In this document: piece after piece, positions 56,775-64,000 of the stretch
How positions within the stretch are numbered: the first letter of the stretch is position 1
Layout of the letters: every line of letters starts with the position of its first letter
Assembly: GCF_011057645.1 (NCBI RefSeq)
Contig: NZ_JAALGE010000003.1
Location: 1 to 64,000 of the forward strand
DNA: 64,000 bases
Origin: Marisediminicola senii
GTDB lineage: Bacteria > Actinomycetota > Actinomycetes > Actinomycetales > Microbacteriaceae
Reading direction: 5' to 3'
Program-made: the position numbers and the translations under genes
The notes under the pieces: model-generated
What the model was told of the DNA's origin: nothing
Database searches by the model: none
The model's input: only the letters and a program-made list of their open reading frames with translations

Positions 56775-57959
56775 ATGCAAGACCTCAGAGTCATCGGAGT
56801 AGAGAACGGCATCCTCATCGTCGCGTCAGAAGACGGAACCCGCTTCCGCCTGGCAGTCGACGAAGTGCTGAAGTCTCGCCTCCGCCAGAGCCCAGCCGAA
56901 CCCCCGGGTAGCCGCAAGCTCACCCCGCGCGAGATCCAGGGGCACATCCGCTCCGGTATGTCTGCCGAGGAGGTCGCCGACTCCACCGGTGTCTCGATCG
57001 ACTACGTGCGCAAGTTCGAGGGCCCGGTGCTCGCGGAACGCGAGCACGTCATCGAGACCGCCCTCGGCGTCGCCGTGCACACCGCGCTCGAATCCGACAC
57101 CGGCGCCGGCTCGACCTTCGGTTCGGTCATCCGAGCCCGCCTGCTCGACATCGGGGCGACCGGCGAACGCTGGGCGAGCTGGAAGGAATCGGGCGAGGGT
57201 TGGATCGTCAAGCTGGCCTTCACCGCCGACAACATCGACCACGACGCGCGCTGGCACTACGAGCCCAAGCGCTCTGCCCTCGCCCCCCTCAACAGCGAGG
57301 CGAAGACCCTCTCCCAGCAGGGCGAGATGCCCGGTGGCCTGATCCCGCGCCTGCGTGCGGTCGGCGGCGACGAGCGAGTGGCCGACGCCTCTCGCTTCGA
57401 CAGCGGGGCGTTCGACGTCGGTTCCGCCCGTAGCGGCGACACCGCGGGTCGCGAGTTCAGTGCGCGCGAGTTCACCGCGCGCGAGGGCGGCAGGGAAGGT
57501 ACCGGCCGCGACGGTGCAGGTCGAGACGGCGCCGGTCGTGACACCGCGTCGCACCTCGAGGCCGTGCCCTACGGTCGGGCCCCCGAGTCCTCCCCGGAGG
57601 TAGCGGCCGCCGCGATCAACCGGGCGCCGGCAGACGACACCGCGTCGAGCCAGACCGCCGACCTGCTCGAGGCGCTGCGCCGCCGCCGTGGGGAGCGCGA
57701 GAGCGCCGCCGCCTGGAACGACGACGAAGCCCACGCCGCGCACCCGTCGTCTGCCGGGGGAACCCGCGCGGCCGACGTGCCCCTCGACGTGTTCGACGAC
57801 AACGGAACCGCGACGACTGCACCGCAGCCCGTGGCGCAGTCGCAGCCCCCGGCCTATGCACCGCCCGCGAGCAAGGCACCGGCCCGCAAGGGACGCGCGG
57901 CGATGCCGAGCTGGGACGAGATCGTCTTCGGCGCAAAGTCGGACGACGACCTGGCCTAG
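56775..57959 (+). CDS. sepH: Septation protein SepH
   Basis: An actinobacterial FtsZ regulator of 394 aa. The N-terminal DUF3071 domain (residues about 1-175) starts MQDLRVIGVENGILIVASEDG and contains a helix-turn-helix-like part (LTPREIQGHIRSGMSAEEVADSTG) needed to stimulate FtsZ assembly. The long Pro/Ala/Arg linker contains pentapeptide repeats. The C-terminal end MPSWDEIVFG is the conserved motif of the family. It is expected to promote Z-ring assembly at septation sites. Confidence 0.92.
   Translation: MQDLRVIGVENGILIVASEDGTRFRLAVDEVLKSRLRQSPAEPPGSRKLTPREIQGHIRSGMSAEEVADSTGVSIDYVRKFEGPVLAEREHVIETALGVAVHTALESDTGAGSTFGSVIRARLLDIGATGERWASWKESGEGWIVKLAFTADNIDHDARWHYEPKRSALAPLNSEAKTLSQQGEMPGGLIPRLRAVGGDERVADASRFDSGAFDVGSARSGDTAGREFSAREFTAREGGREGTGRDGAGRDGAGRDTASHLEAVPYGRAPESSPEVAAAAINRAPADDTASSQTADLLEALRRRRGERESAAAWNDDEAHAAHPSSAGGTRAADVPLDVFDDNGTATTAPQPVAQSQPPAYAPPASKAPARKGRAAMPSWDEIVFGAKSDDDLA
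57450..57479 (+). repeat. Two 15-bp repeats (REFSA, REFTA) in the sepH linker
   Basis: Units 57450-57464 and 57465-57479 encode REFSA and REFTA. They lie just before a second pentapeptide array. Confidence 0.7.
57504..57548 (+). repeat. Three 15-bp repeats (GRDGA) in the sepH linker
   Basis: Units 57504-57518, 57519-57533 and 57534-57548 encode GRDGA, GRDGA and GRDTA. The codons differ between copies, so the duplication is not recent. Confidence 0.75.
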
Positions 57960-57970
57960 CGGTCCGGCTC

Positions 57971-58035
57971 GGTCGATGGTCTGGGCAGGTCGATAGTCTG
58001 GCCCGATCGACGGGCTGGCGGGCTGGCGGGCTGGG
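57971..58035. repeat. Short tandem repeats between sepH and the facing phosphatase-like gene
   Basis: Two 17-bp units (57971-57987 and 57988-58004) begin GGTCGAT and differ at four positions; a shorter third follows at 58005-58019. Three GGGCTGG-type 8-bp units overlap its end (58012-58035). No coding function is seen. Confidence 0.6.
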
Positions 58036-58090
58036 CGCGGCTGGCGACCTGCCCTCGAGTGGCGTGACCCGGTGCTCTGGCCCGGCTCGC

Positions 58091-59230
58091 CTACGCCGCG
58101 AACGCTCCGAACCGCAGCAGCGGGATCGACGTCTCGGCCGACGACAGCGACCCGTGCTGCCCGATCATGCCGCGACCGCCCTGGTCGGGTGACCGCGAGT
58201 CGTAGTAGGCGATGTTCTTGCGTGCGGCGACGATGATGTCGCCGATGCGCGGCAGCACCTCGGGGTCGACGGCGCCGCCGAACCACCCGGCTGCCACGGC
58301 CTCGTCGCGCGTGCCGACCCACGCCCGGTCGCCCTCGTCGACGCGCCACCGCTCCACGACGCGGGACCTCAGGGCCATGGATGCGTCTGGCTCGAAGTAC
58401 AGCTGAAGGCAGCGCGGTTCACCCGCAACGAACCGAATGCCATCGACGAGCGCCGCCGTCTCGTCGAAGAGCACGTGTGCGTGCTGGGGGATGTCGACGA
58501 TGCCATGGTCGGCGGTGAGCAGCATGCCCTCCCCCGCACGCAGGGTCGCCGCGAAGTCGCGCACCGCGCCGTCGAGCGTCTCGAGGCGGCGGGTCCAGCG
58601 GTCGGATGCCAGGCCCTCGGCGTGCGCCGTCATGTCGAGTTCCGGTGCGTAGACGTACACGATGCCCGTGGTGATCGAGTCGAGGATGCTGCGCGCCGTG
58701 CCCAGCCGTGACTCGATGTCCGCGGCTCCGCGGTACTCGGCCCCGCGCAGGACGGCGGAGGTGAACCCCGTGCTGCGGTAGCGCTCGGATGCCACGACGA
58801 AGCTCGGCACCGAGGCATCCATCGCCCTCTCGAACACCGTGCGGGAACGCTGCCAGGTGAACGGGTCGAGGCGGGCGTCCCATCCAGACAGCTGGTTCAC
58901 CACGCGGTCGTGTGCGGTGTCGAGCACCGAGTAGCCGACCAGGCCGTGCGTGCCGGGCTGCTCTCCCGTGGTCAGGGTCGCGAGCGACGATGCCGTGGTG
59001 GTGGGAAAGCCCGCCCTCATCGTGGTGGACCTGGTGATCATGGGCGCGAGGGTGCGCGCGTGGCCCGACCTCGCCGCGACGGCCTCGGTGCCGAGACCGT
59101 CGACGAGCAGCACGACGGCCTTCTGCGTCCGGGTGAGGCCGAGCGTGTTCTGCTCCCCCAGGATCGCGGAGAGGCAACTGGGCAGAACGTCGGCGAGGCT
59201 GAACCGGTGTGATTTCGCGGCCGGTAGCAT
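58091..59230 (-). CDS. Alkaline-phosphatase-superfamily protein (nucleotide pyrophosphatase/phosphodiesterase type)
   Basis: A 379-aa metal-dependent phosphoester hydrolase. Metal and nucleophile residues are visible: VVLLVDGLG (Asp), the active Thr in [22 protein letters not shown] (Asp, His) and [10 protein letters not shown] (Asp, His). There is no signal peptide, so it is probably cytosolic. Substrate unknown. The ATG at 59230 follows a TAGGAT box by 7 nt. The start lies only 12 bp from the start of divergent parC. Confidence 0.87.
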   Translation of the reverse strand: MLPAAKSHRFSLADVLPSCLSAILGEQNTLGLTRTQKAVVLLVDGLGTEAVAARSGHARTLAPMITRSTTMRAGFPTTTASSLATLTTGEQPGTHGLVGYSVLDTAHDRVVNQLSGWDARLDPFTWQRSRTVFERAMDASVPSFVVASERYRSTGFTSAVLRGAEYRGAADIESRLGTARSILDSITTGIVYVYAPELDMTAHAEGLASDRWTRRLETLDGAVRDFAATLRAGEGMLLTADHGIVDIPQHAHVLFDETAALVDGIRFVAGEPRCLQLYFEPDASMALRSRVVERWRVDEGDRAWVGTRDEAVAAGWFGGAVDPEVLPRIGDIIVAARKNIAYYDSRSPDQGGRGMIGQHGSLSSAETSIPLLRFGAFAA

Positions 59231-59242
59231 GATTGCAATCCT

Positions 59243-59243
<1 letters not shown>
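59225..59243. promoter_or_regulatory. Divergent promoters with -10 boxes inside the opposite start codons
   Basis: The minus-strand -10 TAGGAT (59243-59238) overlaps the parC ATG, and the plus-strand -10 candidate TAGCAT (59225-59230) covers the ATG of the phosphatase-like gene. GATTGCAATC between them is a perfect 10-bp palindrome. Confidence 0.5.
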
Positions 59244-61717
<2,474 letters not shown>

Positions 61718-61756
61718 CGTTCGCGGCCGACCCGTCGTGCGCGGCGGGCCCGTCGG

Positions 61757-62326
61757 CTACGGAGCGGTGGCGAGCGGCGGCAGCACGGGGAGCGCGCTGG
61801 CCTCGTCGCCCTGCTGGAGGTACGGCTCGACGAACACGCGGTCGTCTCCCTCCCCGGGGCGCCACCACCGTGCGGCGATGACCGAGTCGTGCACGAGCGG
61901 CACCGTGGCCGTCGCCTGCGGGCTCGCGACCCAGTCGAGGGCCACCGACACCGGGATCTCATATCCGATGGATGCCAGGTGCGAGCGCAACTGCGCGGCA
62001 GCCGCGGTCAGGGCACCCTCGACATCGTCCACGCGCCTGCGCAGGTCCCGTCGCACCAGCTGTGCCGGAAGGATGACGCAGAGCGCGAGCAGCACTCCGA
62101 CGCCGGCGATCCCCATCGCCACCAGCAGGGCGATGCCCTCCTCGGCGGGGAACCAGTCCGGCCCGACGAGCGAGAGCGTCGCAACGAGGGCGACGCTGGC
62201 GACCGCGAACGCCACCAGTCCGATGGCAACGATGGGCGCGCGCGAGGCGGATGCGTCGAGACGACGACGGTAGTCGGTGACCTCGACGGCGGCAGGCGGC
62301 AGGGCGGGAGACGAGGCGTCAGACAT
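61757..62326 (-). CDS. Two-helix membrane protein of unknown function downstream of parE
   Basis: A 189-aa protein with two membrane helices (about residues 31-55 and 64-91) after a polar N-terminus. The cytosolic C-terminal part has LRRRVDDVEGALTAAAAQLRSHL and ends in an acidic, Pro-rich tail. No family is recognised. The ATG overlaps the parE stop by 8 bp, so it is translated from the parE mRNA; longer frames upstream are the parE gene in another frame. Confidence 0.75.
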   Translation of the reverse strand: MSDASSPALPPAAVEVTDYRRRLDASASRAPIVAIGLVAFAVASVALVATLSLVGPDWFPAEEGIALLVAMGIAGVGVLLALCVILPAQLVRRDLRRRVDDVEGALTAAAAQLRSHLASIGYEIPVSVALDWVASPQATATVPLVHDSVIAARWWRPGEGDDRVFVEPYLQQGDEASALPVLPPLATAP

Positions 62327-64000
62327 CGATGCGGTCCCGGTTGAGGCCGTCGCCGGCGATGATGAACTCCTTGCGCGGGGCGACGTCGTTGCCCATGAGC
62401 AGCTCGAAGACCTCCGCGGCCTTCTCGGCATCGGAGACGCGCACGCGGCGCAGGGTGCGGTGCCGGCGGTCCATGGTGGTGAGCGCGAGCTGGTCGGCGT
62501 CCATCTCACCCAGTCCCTTGTAGCGCTGGATAGGATCCTGGTACTTCTTGTTCTGCTTCTTCAGTGCCGCGAGCACGCCCGTCAGCTCCTTCTCCGAGTA
62601 GGTGTAGATGGTGTCGTTCGGCTTCGAGCCGGGGTTCATGACGACGACGCGGTGCAGCGGCGGCACTGCGGCGAACACCCGCCCGTCTTCGATCATCGGC
62701 CTCATGTACCTGAAGAACAGGGTGAGCAGCAGCGTGCGAATGTGGGCGCCGTCCACGTCGGCGTCGCTCATCACGATCACCTTGCCGTAGCGGGCCTGGC
62801 TGAGGTCGAAGGTGCGGCCGGAGCCCGCCCCGATCACCTGGATGATCGACGCGCACTCGGCGTTCGAGAGCATGTCGGAGACCGACGCCTTCTGCACGTT
62901 GAGGATCTTGCCGCGAATGGGCAGCAGCGCCTGGTACTCGCTGTCGCGCGCGAGCTTCGCCGTGCCGAGGGCGGAGTCGCCCTCGACGATCATGAGCTCG
63001 CTGTTCGCCACGTCGTTCGACCGGCAGTCAACCAGCTTGGTGGGCAGCGACGAGTTCTCCAGGGCGTTCTTGCGACGCTGGGTTTCCTTATGCGCCCTGG
63101 CCGAGATGCGGGTCTTCATTTCGGCGACGATCTTGTCGAGCACGAGGGCGGACTGGGCCTTATCCTCCCGCTTCGTCGAGGTGAACCGCTCGGCGAGGGT
63201 CGACCCGACGACGGTGGACACGATGTTGCGCACCGCCGGAGTTCCGAGGATCTCCTTGGTCTGGCCCTCGAACTGCGGTTCGGGCAGTCGCACCGTGAGC
63301 ACGGCGGTGAGCCCGGCGAGGATGTCGTCCTTCTCGAGCTTGTCGGTGCCGACCTTGAGCCGCCTGGCGTTGGCCTCGACCTGTGCGCGCAGGAACTTCA
63401 TCAGCCCGGCCTCGAAACCCGCCTGGTGAGTGCCGCCCTTCGGCGTCGCGATGATATTGACGAAGCTCTTGAACTCGGTGTCGTAGCCGGTGCCCCAGCG
63501 CAGCGCGATGTCGACCTCGCACTCTCGGGTGAGTTCGGTGGCCACCATCGCCCCGTTCGCGCCGAGCACGGGTACCGTCTCGCTGAAGCTGCCGCGTCCC
63601 TGAAGCCGCCAGGTGTCGGTGATCGGGGTGTCTGTCGACAGGTAGTCGACGAACTCCGAGATGCCGCCGTCGAACCGGAACGACTCGCTGAGGCGCTCCT
63701 CGCCGCGGAGGTCCTCGATGTCGATGGAGAGCCCGGGAATGAGAAAGGCGGTCTGGCGAGCGCGGGCGAGCAGCTCGTCGGTCTGGAAGGCCGATCCCCT
63801 GGTGAAGATCTGGCGGTCGGCCCAGTAGCGAACCCGGGTGCCGGTGACGCCCTTGGCGACCTTGCCGATGACCCGCAGCTCGCTGCCGGAGACGAACGGG
63901 GTGAAAGCCGCATCCGGGGTCTTCTCCCCGGTGTCGGCGAAGGTGCCGGGTTCTCCGCGATGGAACGACATGGCCCAGGTCTTGCCGCCGCGGTCGACCT
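62319..64000 (-). CDS. parE: DNA topoisomerase IV subunit B (ParE), C-terminal part
   Basis: The frame is open beyond the right edge, so the N-terminal ATPase domain is missing from the window; 560 codons are present. The transducer domain has VRYWADRQIFTRG-like and GFEAGLMKFLRAQ segments. The TOPRIM domain has LMIVEGDSALGTAKLARD, LPIRGKILNVQKAS and the metal-binding DADVDGAHIRTLLLTLFFR. The C-terminus RYKGLGEMDADQLALTTMD binds ParC. Its partner parC converges from the left. Confidence 0.93.
   Translation of the reverse strand, partial: VDRGGKTWAMSFHRGEPGTFADTGEKTPDAAFTPFVSGSELRVIGKVAKGVTGTRVRYWADRQIFTRGSAFQTDELLARARQTAFLIPGLSIDIEDLRGEERLSESFRFDGGISEFVDYLSTDTPITDTWRLQGRGSFSETVPVLGANGAMVATELTRECEVDIALRWGTGYDTEFKSFVNIIATPKGGTHQAGFEAGLMKFLRAQVEANARRLKVGTDKLEKDDILAGLTAVLTVRLPEPQFEGQTKEILGTPAVRNIVSTVVGSTLAERFTSTKREDKAQSALVLDKIVAEMKTRISARAHKETQRRKNALENSSLPTKLVDCRSNDVANSELMIVEGDSALGTAKLARDSEYQALLPIRGKILNVQKASVSDMLSNAECASIIQVIGAGSGRTFDLSQARYGKVIVMSDADVDGAHIRTLLLTLFFRYMRPMIEDGRVFAAVPPLHRVVVMNPGSKPNDTIYTYSEKELTGVLAALKKQNKKYQDPIQRYKGLGEMDADQLALTTMDRRHRTLRRVRVSDAEKAAEVFELLMGNDVAPRKEFIIAGDGLNRDRIDV

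Overview
The window comes from a high-G+C Gram-positive actinobacterium, most likely a member of the Microbacteriaceae. The evidence is the strong G/C bias at third codon positions, frequent GTG starts, SepH, and a set of actinobacterial families of unknown function (DUF3000, DUF3093, DUF3159, DUF3710, DUF4193) in a characteristic order. Many genes also have a -10 hexamer 6-7 nt before the start codon, the sign of leaderless mRNAs. It is core chromosome: no insertion sequence, prophage, CRISPR array or replication origin is visible.

Layout. 1-4.5 kb: the N-terminus of a secreted protein (cut by the left edge), an orphan NarL/LuxR-type response regulator facing a small GlsB-like membrane protein, and a translationally coupled SsuB-SsuA-SsuC ABC importer. 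4.7-15.1 kb: a long minus-strand block rpsD, small membrane protein, alaS, ruvX, mltG, aroE, aroC, aroK, aroB, efp, nusB. It combines translation, Holliday-junction and peptidoglycan functions with four shikimate-pathway steps. 15.3-19.6 kb: rarA, a membrane-anchored cyclophilin, a DUF349 coiled-coil protein and an orphan AbiEi-like protein. 19.6-33.7 kb: a minus-strand block thrS, HIT hydrolase, pdxS, pdxT, membrane protein, yebC, ruvC, ruvA, ruvB, yajC, secD, secF, rhodanese, relA. 33.9-34.4 kb: tRNA-Val(GAC), tRNA-Cys, tRNA-Gly on the minus strand and tRNA-Val(CAC) on the plus strand.

34.5-39.8 kb: an EI24 membrane protein overlapping tail-to-tail with a DUF2071 protein, a degenerate Amt-family paralogue beside a true amtB that has a GlnR-type operator upstream, and a ZapE/AFG1-like ATPase. 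40-48.6 kb: sulfurtransferase, SufE, a RibD-like reductase, an alpha/beta hydrolase, DUF3000, RNase D, and the beta-oxidation pair thiolase/FadB. 48.7-64 kb: dxs, acnA, DUF3159, DUF3710, dut, DUF3093, DUF4193, sepH, an alkaline-phosphatase-superfamily protein, parC and (cut by the right edge) parE.

Points of most interest: a probable non-conducting Amt paralogue next to amtB; the GlnR-type site array; a divergent promoter with two -10 boxes sharing two bases (43.34 kb) and another divergent pair whose start codons lie 12 bp apart (59.23 kb); a 30-bp perfect palindrome upstream of aconitase; a three-site operator-like array between the response regulator and the GlsB-like gene; and 15-bp in-frame tandem repeats that add histidine-rich tails to SsuB and Dxs and enlarge the SepH linker.
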